A stretch of 64,000 bases of DNA from Paenibacillus sp. HW567 (GTDB taxonomy: Bacteria; Bacillota; Bacilli; Paenibacillales; Paenibacillaceae): assembly GCF_000374185.1 (NCBI RefSeq), contig NZ_KB910518.1, positions 5,106,838 through 5,170,837 on the forward strand, in the 5' to 3' direction. Each line of letters begins with the position of its first letter. Position 1 is the first letter of the stretch. The position numbers and the translations under genes are program-made. Below, piece after piece: positions 7,534 to 16,477 of the stretch. The notes below the pieces were generated by a model. That model made no database searches and was not told the DNA's origin. It saw nothing but the letters and a program-made list of their open reading frames with translations.

Positions 7534-8841
7534 TTATTTCTTCAGCTTATCCCAAGCGGCCTGCATGTTCTTCTCCCAGCCGGCTTCATCCGATTTACCA
7601 GCGATCAACTGCTGGATCACACTGGCGAATTCCTGAGTAACGCCATCAGGGAATTTGGAGGATTGCAAACCGTATACCTTGTCTTCCTTTACATAGTTCC
7701 ATACATCCGTACCCAGTCCCCCAATCACATCAGGAGCAACCTCGAGGGTTTTCAAAGCAGGGATGAATTTCCATTTTTTAGTGATATATTCTTTACCCAT
7801 GTCGGAAGTAACGAGCCAGTTGAGGAAGGTCTTGGCTTCTTCTTTGGATGCGGAATCCTTGTTGACTACCAGGTTGGCAGGGATACCTACAGTCATTTTG
7901 TCGTTCTTGGCGGCATCATCACTGATTGGCATAGGGAACATACCGATGTTCATGCCGGGCTTAATGTTGTCTACCAGCGTTTGTGCCCAGTTGCCTTCCT
8001 GCATCATAGCCGTTTCACCATTGGCGAACATGGCCAGGTGAGTGTTGGCGTCTGTAGTCAGAGGATTTTTCTGGCCGTACTTTACAGTCAATTGAAGCAG
8101 GTTGCTCCAGTCCTTGAATATCGGGTTGCCTACGATAGAAGCTGTGCCTCCGTTGAGTCCCTTGATGAATTCATCTACATTATCCTGCTGTGCAAAAGCT
8201 ACGCTGATGCCCTGGTTGCCCAGCAGCCACCATTCCTGATAAGCGTTGCCGAAAGGAATTACATTGATGGCCTGAAGCTTCTTCGCGTCTTCCTCAAGCT
8301 CGGTGATCGTTTTAGGCGTTTCGGTGATACCGGCTTTGGCGAACAGATCCTTGTTGTATATATAACCGATACCTTCAAGGTTCATTGGCATCCCGTAGGT
8401 TTTACCGTCCTTGGTCATTGGCTCTGCCGCCATAGGAATCAGATCCTTCACCCAAGGCTGATCGGACAGGTCTTCCAGCTTGTCTGCCCACAGGTCCATT
8501 TCGGCGTATCCGCCATTGGAGAAAATATCAGGCGCATCGCCGGAAGCAAATTTTGTTTTCAGGGCTGCCGCATAGTCTGCGCCGCCGCCAACAGTTTGAA
8601 TGTCCAGCTTAATGTTTGGATGCTCTTTTTCAAATTCAACCTTCAGCTCATTCAGCCCTTCAACAATTTCGGTTTTGAACTGAAAGATTTTAACCGTTTT
8701 CACTTCGCCGGATGTGTTGCCAGCGCTTCCATTTGATGCATTAGAAGCAGCTTTATTATTGGAATTTCCGCCACAAGCCGCAAGCACGACTGTCATAAGC
8801 ATTACGGAAGACAGCATCAGTGCAGAACGTTTCTTCATCAT
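7534..8841 (-). CDS. sugar ABC transporter substrate-binding lipoprotein
   Basis: A 435-aa family-1 extracellular solute-binding protein. It begins MMKKRSALMLSSVMLM, a signal peptide, then the lipobox LAAC with the lipidated Cys at 23 and a Ser/Asn/Gly-rich linker. The mature part shows the usual pattern: FEKEHPNIKLDIQTV, a FASGDAPDIFSNGG loop and YNKDLFAKAGI. It is anchored outside the membrane and delivers oligosaccharide to the two permeases encoded just upstream (gap of 61 bases). AAGGGGG precedes the ATG. No ATPase gene is present; such CUT1 systems in Firmicutes share an MsmX-type ATPase encoded elsewhere (known for the family). Ligand unknown; the neighbouring beta-galactosidase suggests a galactoside. 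Confidence 0.93.
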   Translation of the reverse strand: MMKKRSALMLSSVMLMTVVLAACGGNSNNKAASNASNGSAGNTSGEVKTVKIFQFKTEIVEGLNELKVEFEKEHPNIKLDIQTVGGGADYAAALKTKFASGDAPDIFSNGGYAEMDLWADKLEDLSDQPWVKDLIPMAAEPMTKDGKTYGMPMNLEGIGYIYNKDLFAKAGITETPKTITELEEDAKKLQAINVIPFGNAYQEWWLLGNQGISVAFAQQDNVDEFIKGLNGGTASIVGNPIFKDWSNLLQLTVKYGQKNPLTTDANTHLAMFANGETAMMQEGNWAQTLVDNIKPGMNIGMFPMPISDDAAKNDKMTVGIPANLVVNKDSASKEEAKTFLNWLVTSDMGKEYITKKWKFIPALKTLEVAPDVIGGLGTDVWNYVKEDKVYGLQSSKFPDGVTQEFASVIQQLIAGKSDEAGWEKNMQAAWDKLKK

Positions 8842-8902
8842 TCTAATTTCCCCCTTGAATAATTTAACTGCTGAAATTTATGTGGAACGGGGGCTCGGGT
8901 CA

Positions 8903-9736
8903 TTAACCTTTCACCGAGCCAGCCGCTATTCCCTCAACAATGTAACGCTGCATGAACAGATAGAAAATGACGATGGGAGCAACCCCGAGTGTCAGCGCCG
9001 GAAGCGCCATATCCCATTGCTTCGTATATTGTCCGAAGAACGAGAAGGTAGCCAGCGGAATGGTACGCAGCTCAGGCGCCTGAAGAATCAGGGACGGGAG
9101 CAGATAGTCATTCCAAATCCCAAGAGCATTAAGCACGATAATGGTCATAAGCATCGGCTTCAGCAAAGGAAGCACAATCCGGAAAAACGCCGAGATCGGA
9201 TTGCAGCCGTCAACCGTTGCCGCCTCTTCAATCTCAAGAGGAACCGACTTGATGAAGCCGTGGAACAGGAAGATCGCCATCGGAACGCTGAGTCCCAGGT
9301 TGGTGGTGATCAGACCCGCAAAGGAGTTATTGATCCCCAATACATTAACGACCTTCAAGATAGGAATCATTATAGTCTGGAACGGAACCACCATCGCCGC
9401 TACGAACAACAGCAGCAGCACCCGATTGAACCGTGTGTCGGCGCGAACCATCCGGTAGGCGGCCATTGCGCTGAACAGCGAGATCAGAATGACAGAGATG
9501 ATGGTAATAATCAGCGAATTGCGGAAAGCTTCGGAGAAGCGGGCCAATTTCCAGGCGTTCGAATAGTTCGACCACATGATTTCCTGCGGCCAGCTTGCCG
9601 CGTTGCTTAGAATCTCACCAAAGGATTTCACCGAGTTCGCAATCAGGAAATAGAACGGCGAGAGAAACAGCAGGGCCAGAAGGATCATAAGCACTTCAAC
9701 GCCGATATTCCATCTGCCTTTTGACTTTGCATTCAT
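8903..9736 (-). CDS. sugar ABC transporter permease, MalG type
   Basis: A 277-aa inner-membrane permease with six predicted membrane segments, the first at about residues 12-33 (VLMILLALLFLSPFYFLIANSV). The EAA loop that contacts the ATPase reads EEAATVDGCNPISAFFRIVLPLLKP. It ends QRYIVEGIAAGSVKG, the typical C-terminus of this subfamily. Its start overlaps the last base of the preceding permease gene at 9736, so the two are translationally coupled. It is the second gene of the three-gene importer operon. Confidence 0.94.
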   Translation of the reverse strand: MNAKSKGRWNIGVEVLMILLALLFLSPFYFLIANSVKSFGEILSNAASWPQEIMWSNYSNAWKLARFSEAFRNSLIITIISVILISLFSAMAAYRMVRADTRFNRVLLLLFVAAMVVPFQTIMIPILKVVNVLGINNSFAGLITTNLGLSVPMAIFLFHGFIKSVPLEIEEAATVDGCNPISAFFRIVLPLLKPMLMTIIVLNALGIWNDYLLPSLILQAPELRTIPLATFSFFGQYTKQWDMALPALTLGVAPIVIFYLFMQRYIVEGIAAGSVKG

Positions 9737-10617
9737 TAAGCCTCTACCTCCTTGCTCTTCGTGACACGGACCTGAATCACGGTGATAATCGCTACAATCA
9801 GGAAGAACAGCAGCGCTTTGGCCGTACCCAGACCGTAACGGTTGTTCAGGAAGGCTTCATTGTAAATGTTCATGGCTACGGATTCCGTTGATTTGAACGG
9901 TCCGCCTTTCGTCAGGGAAAGGTTCAGGTCGAACATTTTGAAGGACCAGGAAATTGCCAGGAACAAACCAATCGTTACCGCAGGCATAATCAAAGGAACG
10001 ATAATACTGCGAAGCACCTGCATCCGGGAAGCCCCGTCGATTTCAGCCGCTTCCAGTACCTCTTTGGACACATTGCTGAGCGAAGCGATGTAGATGACCA
10101 TCAGATAACCGGAGGACTGCCAGACGAACACCATAACAATTGCCCAGAAGCCGGTTGTCGCATCGCCGAGCCAAGGAAGATTAAAGAAGGACCAGCCGGT
10201 AATATCGCCCATCGTGGCGAACCCTTTGATGAAGATGAACTGCCATATGAAACCAAGCAACAATCCCCCGATAACATTCGGCATGAAAAAAATGGTCCGG
10301 AGCATATTGCGTGTTTTTAAAGGTTTGGTCAGCAGATAGGCCAGGAAAAAGCCCACTATATTGGTCAGAACCACCCCTAGCAAAGTAAATCTGACGGTGA
10401 ACCAGAAGGATGACCAGAAATCCGGATCGTTTGTAAATATCGCTTTAAAGTTATCAATGCCAACCCAGCTTACATTTCCCGATACCCCGTTCCAGTCCGT
10501 GAAGGAATAATACATCCCCATCAGAAATGGAATAATCGTAATCAGGGTAAAAAACAATACTGCCGGGCCAACGAAAAAAGTCTGTTGACCGAATTGGGAC
10601 AACTTCGAACCGCGCAT
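9736..10617 (-). CDS. sugar ABC transporter permease, MalF type
   Basis: First gene of the importer operon, 293 aa, with six predicted membrane helices beginning FFVGPAVLFFTLITIIPFLMGMYYS. The EAA motif is EAAEIDGASRMQVLRSIIVP. AAAGGGGGG lies about 8 bases before the ATG. It forms the channel with the MalG-type partner. Expression is probably set by the divergent sensor kinase/response regulator pair that starts 134 bases upstream on the other strand. Confidence 0.94.
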   Translation of the reverse strand: MRGSKLSQFGQQTFFVGPAVLFFTLITIIPFLMGMYYSFTDWNGVSGNVSWVGIDNFKAIFTNDPDFWSSFWFTVRFTLLGVVLTNIVGFFLAYLLTKPLKTRNMLRTIFFMPNVIGGLLLGFIWQFIFIKGFATMGDITGWSFFNLPWLGDATTGFWAIVMVFVWQSSGYLMVIYIASLSNVSKEVLEAAEIDGASRMQVLRSIIVPLIMPAVTIGLFLAISWSFKMFDLNLSLTKGGPFKSTESVAMNIYNEAFLNNRYGLGTAKALLFFLIVAIITVIQVRVTKSKEVEA

Positions 10618-10751
10618 TCACCCGTCCCCCCTTTCTTTTACTCACTTACTTGTTTATGATCTAAACATATTATCTGTTTTTTGAAGAACCGCTTACACCT
10701 ACTCAGGTGATCTTTCAGGTGTAAAATATTGATCGGATGTGACATAAATCG

Positions 10752-12575
10752 ATGAAATGGAACAGTATTCGCACCAAGCTGATCGTTTTTTTACTCCTGC
10801 CGACCTTAATTTGTATTATCGCTACGATGTATATCAGCTATTCTTACACGACGAAATCTCTTAGGACCCGGGCTGTGGATGAGAATACAAATCTGCTGTA
10901 CCAGGGCTACAAAAATATCAACAACCTCATTCAGGAGGTCAATCGGCTGTCCCTTGTTTTCTACTCCGATTCAGACTCTTACAGGCTGCTGGAAGCCGGA
11001 TACGACGATATGTCGGCCAATATCCAGATTTACTCCTCGCTGAATTATATATTGACCTCTATGACTGACATCTCACAGGTCTATTTGTACGGCGTCAAGG
11101 ACAGCAAAGCTACGCTCTTATCGCATAGCACCATGCCAACGCGCTGGCAGGGAATTCCGCCCTACAGCGAATCCCGGATCACTGGGGATAACCCTGTATC
11201 TGTTCAGAGCACCCACATCAGCAACAGCTACGGGCTGAATACACCCAATACACCAATGACTCCGGAGCCGGTATTTACGCTGCACCGGCGGATCGAGCAA
11301 ATCCCGTCTACCGCTGCACTTGGCTATCTGTCGATTGATGTGAAGCTGACCGCCTTTACCGATATCATGAATCAGCTCTATGAGCAGGGAAAAGAAAACA
11401 TCTACCTGGTGGACGGCAAAGGTAAGCTGGTGTACAGCCATGACGAGGCGGACCTGGGCAAACCGCTGAATGCCTCCTGGTATGACAAGCAAATTGCCGC
11501 AAGCGGACAGCCCCACGGTTATTTTGAAGAGGATGGGGCGGTGTTTATTTATCAAAAGATTGAAAGCCCGGGCCTGAACTGGACGCTGGTGAAGCAAATT
11601 CCCGTCTCCTATCTGTACCGTGAAGCGAAGGAAGCCGCCGGAATCAATATGCTGCTGCTGGTGCTGCTGATGATCATGATCGTCGCGCTGACAATTCTGA
11701 TCTCCTTTCGGATCACCGCCCCGATCAAGCAGTTGGCAAGATACATGAACCAGGTCCAGACCGGTAATCTGGAGATTGATATCAAGCCTGCGGGCAAGGA
11801 TGAAATCGGGCTGGTAACCGAGCGCTTCCGCAGCATGATGAATACGATCAACAACCTGATTTTGCGGGAATACCGGCTGGAGCTGTCCAATAAAACCAAT
11901 GAGCTACGGGCGCTGCAGGCGCAGATCAATCCGCATTTTCTGAATAACACGCTGCAGATTATCGGCACGCTGGCCCTGGAGCTTAAGGTCCCGCAAATCT
12001 ATGCCCTGCTCTCGGCTCTGGCCAAAATGATGCGCTACAGTATGTACAATCATGAGAAGATTGTTACGATACAGGATGAGCTGGACCATGTGAAAGCTTA
12101 TATCGAGCTGCAGAAGGAACGTTTTGAAAATAAGTTCACTTTCCGCTACGATATGGAGGAATCGCTGCTGAACGCGCTCATGCCCAAGATGATCCTCCAG
12201 CCGATTGTGGAAAATTATTTCAAGCACGGCTTCAATCTCGCCCGCACGGACGGGCTGGTTGAAATTATGGCAGCCCGGCTGCCTTCCGGCCGGATGGAGA
12301 TCCTTATCCGCAACAACGGCAGCTCCATTCCCGCTTCCAGGCTGGAAGCCTTGCAGCAGGAGCTTCAGCATCCCGTCCGGGTGGATATCGACCCCTTAAA
12401 GGATATAGACAGCAAACGCGACGCCCCGGGCGTACGGATCGGCCTGCCGAATGTGCTGGCCCGGCTGCGGCTCGTCTGCGGGGACAGCGCGACGCTGACT
12501 GTGGATAATCTGAAGGCAGGCGGCGTAATTGTCAGCCTGCAATTTGAAATTGTAGTGGAGAGTGAAGCTATATGA
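10752..12575 (+). CDS. YesM-type sensor histidine kinase
   Basis: A 607-aa membrane kinase. A first helix lies at about residues 10-30, an extracellular sensing region at 31-295, and a second helix at about 296-320 (LLLVLLMIMIVALTILISFRI) leads into a HAMP domain (APIKQLARYMNQVQTGNLEI). The phosphoacceptor motif QINPHFLNNTLQ has His395. The ATPase domain follows, with an N box (QPIVENYFKHG) and GLPNVLARL. The family reads extracellular sugar or binding-protein signals and phosphorylates a YesN partner. Its stop overlaps the start of that partner by ATGA. The ATG at 10752 has only a weak ribosome site. Confidence 0.93.
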   Translation: MKWNSIRTKLIVFLLLPTLICIIATMYISYSYTTKSLRTRAVDENTNLLYQGYKNINNLIQEVNRLSLVFYSDSDSYRLLEAGYDDMSANIQIYSSLNYILTSMTDISQVYLYGVKDSKATLLSHSTMPTRWQGIPPYSESRITGDNPVSVQSTHISNSYGLNTPNTPMTPEPVFTLHRRIEQIPSTAALGYLSIDVKLTAFTDIMNQLYEQGKENIYLVDGKGKLVYSHDEADLGKPLNASWYDKQIAASGQPHGYFEEDGAVFIYQKIESPGLNWTLVKQIPVSYLYREAKEAAGINMLLLVLLMIMIVALTILISFRITAPIKQLARYMNQVQTGNLEIDIKPAGKDEIGLVTERFRSMMNTINNLILREYRLELSNKTNELRALQAQINPHFLNNTLQIIGTLALELKVPQIYALLSALAKMMRYSMYNHEKIVTIQDELDHVKAYIELQKERFENKFTFRYDMEESLLNALMPKMILQPIVENYFKHGFNLARTDGLVEIMAARLPSGRMEILIRNNGSSIPASRLEALQQELQHPVRVDIDPLKDIDSKRDAPGVRIGLPNVLARLRLVCGDSATLTVDNLKAGGVIVSLQFEIVVESEAI

Positions 12576-14203
12576 AGGCACTGATTGTAGACGACGAAGC
12601 CAGGGTCCGCAAGGCGGTCCGGCTCCTCGTTGACTGGGAAGCCCATCAAATCGGAGATATTCTGGAGGCCGGAAACGGCAATGAAGCCATCGAGCTGATC
12701 CGCAAGGAGAAGCCCGCGCTGGTCATCATGGATATGATGATGGAATCAGGCAATGGAGTCGAGCTGATGACCTGGGTCAATGAATTCGCCGGCAACACCA
12801 AGTTTATTGTGGTCAGCGGCCATAATGATTTTGATTTTGTCCGCCAGACCGTCCGTCATGGCGGGATTGACTATATTCTTAAGCCAATAGAGGCGGAAAT
12901 GATCAATGGTGCCGTATCCAAGGCCGTCGCTGCCTGGCGGTCCGAGGAAGAGGAGCGCAGCCACCGGCAGCGCCAAAGCATCCGGCTGAACGAAATCAAG
13001 CCGATCTATGGGGAGAAGCTGCTGTCGGCGCTGATCGACGACCCGATCAATGCCGAAGCTTCGCTGCGCAGGCTTTTGGATGAGGGGGTAATCCCGCAAA
13101 GCGCAGGCAGCTCCAGGCTGATTCTGGTCCAGACGGACCCCGGCAACAATCAGCTCCTCAAGCGGTTCGGTGGAGACAGCGAGCTGCTGTATTACGCCAT
13201 CGTCAACATCTGCAATGAGTTTTTGCAGCTTCCGCGCAAGGGCATTGCCTTCCGGTATTGGGGGGGACCGCCGGAAATTGCAATTATCCTGTGGGATGTT
13301 CAGGAATCAGTGACCGAGCTGATCAACCGGATCAATGAGGGGATTTTTTTGACGCTGCAGTTCAGGATGCATTTCGGCATCAGCTCCATAGGAGCCTTGC
13401 CCGGAGGACTGCCGGCAGAACGCGCAGAAGCCGCCGAAGCACTGCTCCGGCGGAACCTATTAAGACATGAAGATTATTTCCATTTCCACCCTCCTGCTGA
13501 ACCGGTAAATACAGGGGGCGAGCCGCCGATTATGTTTGCCGATGTGCAGGAGGAATGGCGCCTCGCCGTGATCAGCGGCAGTCCCGAGGTTTTGTCGGCG
13601 GCAGCGCAGCATTGGACCCACGAGCTTAGCCGCCGGGGAGTGATCACGCCGGAGCTGCTGAATTCCTGGAAGGCCGACGCCCTGCTGTTCCGCTCCCGGC
13701 TGGTGCGCGAGGCGCTGGGCACTCAAGCGGACAGCGCCTTGGCAGAGCTGGAGCGTACAGATCTGCTGAATCCGCCTCCGCTGCCTGGCGGTTACTCCTT
13801 CTCGTTATTCGCCTGGCGCGACTGGTCCTTTGGACTGATGCAGCGCGTATCACGCGAGATTGCGGACAGAGCGGCGAAGGAACGGAACCCGATTACGGAC
13901 ATCGTTAAATATATCGAGCAGAATTACCAATCCGACCTGTCGCTGCAGGAGGTGGCCGGCAAATTCTACGTCAGCCGCGAGTACATTTCACGCAAATTCA
14001 AGCAGGAATACGGCATCAATTTCTCCGATTACATCGGCAGCGTCCGCATCGACAAAGCCAAGCTGCTGCTGCAGAATCCTAACCTGAAGCTGTCGCAAAT
14101 TTCGGAAATGGTCGGTTTCCACGATGTCAAATATTTCAGCAAGGTGTTCAAGAAGCAGGTTGGCAGTTCTCCGAAGGACTACCGAAGCCGGATTACCCCC
14201 TGA
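12572..14203 (+). CDS. YesN-type response regulator (receiver plus AraC DNA-binding domain)
   Basis: A 543-aa transcription factor. The N-terminal receiver has the acidic pair VDDEAR, phosphoacceptor D54 in VIMDMMM, and the Lys of YILKP. A long variable middle region (about 140-430) follows. The C-terminal AraC domain has helix-turn-helix units LQEVAGKFYVSREYISRKFKQ and LSQISEMVGFHDVKYFSKVFKK, ending SSPKDYR. It is coupled to the kinase by a 4-base ATGA overlap. The pair diverges from the sugar ABC operon at 7534-10617, the usual arrangement for a system activating its neighbour transporter. Confidence 0.94.
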   Translation: MKALIVDDEARVRKAVRLLVDWEAHQIGDILEAGNGNEAIELIRKEKPALVIMDMMMESGNGVELMTWVNEFAGNTKFIVVSGHNDFDFVRQTVRHGGIDYILKPIEAEMINGAVSKAVAAWRSEEEERSHRQRQSIRLNEIKPIYGEKLLSALIDDPINAEASLRRLLDEGVIPQSAGSSRLILVQTDPGNNQLLKRFGGDSELLYYAIVNICNEFLQLPRKGIAFRYWGGPPEIAIILWDVQESVTELINRINEGIFLTLQFRMHFGISSIGALPGGLPAERAEAAEALLRRNLLRHEDYFHFHPPAEPVNTGGEPPIMFADVQEEWRLAVISGSPEVLSAAAQHWTHELSRRGVITPELLNSWKADALLFRSRLVREALGTQADSALAELERTDLLNPPPLPGGYSFSLFAWRDWSFGLMQRVSREIADRAAKERNPITDIVKYIEQNYQSDLSLQEVAGKFYVSREYISRKFKQEYGINFSDYIGSVRIDKAKLLLQNPNLKLSQISEMVGFHDVKYFSKVFKKQVGSSPKDYRSRITP

Positions 14204-14308
14204 TAAATGGATCAGTCAAATATGAGAATCTGGTCAATCGTCCATACAACCTTTAGGGAAAATGCATATCATGGGTCTGTAAGATGATAATGCGAAGGAG
14301 GTAAAGCC

Positions 14309-14404
14309 ATGGGCGGTTATGGAAATGTTGGAGGTCTTTTTACTTCCACTACTACAATCCTGGTGCTGTACATTCTGTTGGTGATTATTCTTAAAACTTT
14401 CTAA
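14309..14404 (+). CDS. YjcZ-like micropeptide
   Basis: A 31-residue peptide starting MGGYGNVGGLF and then one hydrophobic helix (ILVLYILLVIIL) ending LKTF. The Gly/Tyr-rich start plus a single C-terminal membrane helix is the hallmark of the YjcZ/sporulation-associated small proteins of Bacillales, found in many copies per genome. AAGGAGGT sits 6 bases before the ATG, an almost perfect ribosome site. A two-hairpin terminator follows. Function is not known beyond association with sporulation in the family; the lack of the usual Cys-containing tail is a small deviation. Confidence 0.8.
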   Translation: MGGYGNVGGLFTSTTTILVLYILLVIILKTF

Positions 14405-14428
14405 CCATGATAAGCCAAGTGGAAACGG

Positions 14429-14728
14429 CTACGCCGTCCTTACAAGGACGGTTCCGTTTCGAAAAAAAAGAGAGTCTACAGTCATGTAGGCTCTCCTCTT
14501 TTTGATAATGTACAGCAGAGTTAGGACAACAGAGTTAGGACAAGCAATTCGTATTCTTCCAACAACCACTTGGCCGTCCAATGTCTTCACTTGAACAAGC
14601 TGATTCATATGTTGTCTACATATGCTATGCAAGTGATTTCTGACAGATTGCATATTGTGGATATAATTCCCATCCGCTTGATACAGCACACTTTGCTGCG
14701 ATCCCATTTGGAGTCCCACGCTAGGCAC
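14429..14728 (-). CDS. hypothetical small protein (uncertain)
   Basis: A 99-residue frame starting with GTG after AGGAAGG. The middle part (HSICRQHMNQLVQVKTLDGQVVVGRI) resembles small Bacillales proteins with a His-rich helix and a short Sm-like LVxVxTxDGQxxxG strand pair, which I know only as uncharacterised. Against a fully intact gene: the last 30 codons run through a terminator hairpin with a T8 tract, and the frame crosses a 14-bp tandem duplication (CAGAGTTAGGACAA twice, 14515-14542) that changes the reading frame relative to a single copy. It may be a decayed gene. An inverted repeat, CTAGGCACACTA with TAGTATGCCTAG, flanks its start. Confidence 0.4.
   Translation of the reverse strand: MPSVGLQMGSQQSVLYQADGNYIHNMQSVRNHLHSICRQHMNQLVQVKTLDGQVVVGRIRIACPNSVVLTLLYIIKKRRAYMTVDSLFFRNGTVLVRTA
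14467..14507. terminator. bidirectional terminator
   Basis: AGAGTCTACA and TGTAGGCTCT pair around GTCA. The plus strand continues CCTCTTTTTG and the minus strand CTTTTTTTT. It can end both the YjcZ-like transcript and leftward transcription from the SGNH hydrolase side. A second hairpin (GAAACGG...CCGTTTC, 14422-14460) lies next to it. Confidence 0.7.
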
Positions 14729-14815
14729 ACTACCTTCCTGTTAAAAGTACTACATAGTATGCCTAGTGTGCTGTAGGTGTTCGAACCGTCCGATCAATCC
14801 TATCCGTGCTTAGCC

Positions 14816-16000
14816 TTACCTAACCGGCTGTTCCCTGTACCATGCCAGAAAAGCATCCGCCACCGCTCTGCCGGCGGTACCGTTCGGATGCGGGTCCTCG
14901 CTGTTACTCATATACTCCGCACGAACTCTATGGTCCGCCGGAGCTGGCATGGACAATACAGCCGCAATGTCAAATACACGGTTGACCCCGGCAGGCGGAG
15001 CGGTGAGAATCTGCTTATTTACGCTGCGCCAGGCGGCTTCCCGTTCGTCCTGGAAATTAAATGTCGGCACCGTGCTCAGGATGACATTTATATCCGGGTT
15101 GGCCCCTTTGATCAGAGAAACGATATGCGAGAGGTCTTCAAGAAGCTCTTCAGCCGAGCGTTTGCCGATATCAAGATCGTTCACGCCCAGCACAATCAGC
15201 ACTTCATCGCCCTGCTTGGCCTTGTTCAGCCAAGGGCCATCAGCGGCGGCATCATAGGCTCTGCCCCAGCCGGAGCCGATATTCCACAGCCCATAGGATG
15301 TTCCAAGTTCTTCGGCGATCCGCGCCGCCCAGTAGGAATATTCATCCTTCCCGGTCCGCACTCCCTGGGTGATGGAATCCCCGAGGAATACCAGCTTTTT
15401 GTCCACTTTTTTCTTGTAGCCGATATAGCTTGGCAGCACCAGCAGCTTACCCGATTCACTGAAGGAATCTGCGGATTCCTGCCCTGCAAGATGGCCCGGA
15501 CCATCATAAGCGGATACCAGAACGTCCTCCACGTTATACGGGAGCGTTTTGCCGGGTGCAATCGTTCTAATCGTCCAGGTAAAAGCCAAATAATGCCCCT
15601 CCGGCAGCGAAAGCTCCGCTTCATCACTCCAGAAGGCTTCTCCGGGAGCCACCTGCTTCGACGCCTCTCCCGTGAAGGTCACAGGAATCTGTGTACCTGG
15701 CGCTACTGTGCCATCCGGTGCCAGCCCTCCATCGGCAATAAAAGCCGATTCAATGCTCCACTCTCCGCCCGGCTCACTCCCCGACGCTTCCGCTCCCAGA
15801 TCCCAGGTCGAATCCACCGCATTGCTGTGCCAGAACTTCAGGTTCAGATTCCCGTTCTCCCGCAACCGGATATACGCCCGGTAGGTATGGGTGAACGGCT
15901 CCGGCGAATTCATAATATAATTGGCGGCCGTTGACACCGCCGTGGCCGAAGAATACTCAGACTGGCTGAACACTCCGGCTTGGTCTTTTGGACTACGCAT
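14816..16000 (-). CDS. SGNH/GDSL-family hydrolase (esterase-like)
   Basis: A 394-aa two-part protein. Residues 20-190 form a beta-rich domain (FTHTYRAYIRLRENGNLNLKFWHSN...), and residues 200-394 a GDSL catalytic domain. Block I is FLGDSITQG with Ser209, block III is LGVNDLD with Asn274, and block V is EDPHPNG with Asp369 and His371, so the catalytic residues are complete. No signal peptide is seen, so it is probably cytoplasmic. Such enzymes often remove acetyl groups from plant oligosaccharides, which would fit the glycosidases around it, but the substrate is not shown by the sequence. AAGGAG lies 11 bases before the ATG. Confidence 0.88.
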   Translation of the reverse strand: MRSPKDQAGVFSQSEYSSATAVSTAANYIMNSPEPFTHTYRAYIRLRENGNLNLKFWHSNAVDSTWDLGAEASGSEPGGEWSIESAFIADGGLAPDGTVAPGTQIPVTFTGEASKQVAPGEAFWSDEAELSLPEGHYLAFTWTIRTIAPGKTLPYNVEDVLVSAYDGPGHLAGQESADSFSESGKLLVLPSYIGYKKKVDKKLVFLGDSITQGVRTGKDEYSYWAARIAEELGTSYGLWNIGSGWGRAYDAAADGPWLNKAKQGDEVLIVLGVNDLDIGKRSAEELLEDLSHIVSLIKGANPDINVILSTVPTFNFQDEREAAWRSVNKQILTAPPAGVNRVFDIAAVLSMPAPADHRVRAEYMSNSEDPHPNGTAGRAVADAFLAWYREQPVR

Positions 16001-16218
16001 AAGTTCAGTGCTCCTTCATACAAATCGAATCTGTAAACAACCAAAGTATAAGGGCAATATTAGTATAAAACTAATACGAAACCGCTAACATATAACACAA
16101 TTCTGATCTTGGGCTAGGCGCTTAGCCTTTCCTTTACCTAAATCTCACTACTATTTCAGCGAACAACAGGCCAACTATGGTAGTATCTGACCGTAATCGA
16201 CCTGTTTGATGTAACGGC

Positions 16219-16464
16219 TTAAGAAGCGTATGACGTTGTGTCAGGAAAAACTCCATCTCCTTCTTTGAGTATTCTAATTAGTTTTGATGCTGCAGTAAAA
16301 TAATAGAAATTACTAGTCGTGCCCGGCACTTTTTCAATCTCCTCAGGTTCTGCACTAATTTTGTTTAGCCGTAATCTCCCCAATTTATCTTTATCAGGGC
16401 CAAATTTATACACTACAAACTCTTCAGTTTCTTCTTCTTTCACCAGCAAAACGTACGTAGCCAA
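16219..16464 (-). CDS. probable immunity protein paired with the upstream toxin
   Basis: An 81-residue acidic cytoplasmic protein, starting at TTG 16464 as (M)ATYVLLVKEEETEEFVVYKFGP. A clear GGAGGAG ribosome site lies 6 bases before that TTG, directly after the stop of the toxin gene (gap 13 bases), while upstream in-frame ATGs lie inside the toxin gene and have no such site. The small size, acidity, position immediately after the toxin and the closing pattern FYFTAASKLIRILKEGDGVFPDTTSYAS are typical of immunity proteins that block a polymorphic toxin tip. No named family is assigned. Confidence 0.7.
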   Translation of the reverse strand: MATYVLLVKEEETEEFVVYKFGPDKDKLGRLRLNKISAEPEEIEKVPGTTSNFYYFTAASKLIRILKEGDGVFPDTTSYAS

Positions 16465-16477
16465 ACCTATCTCCTCC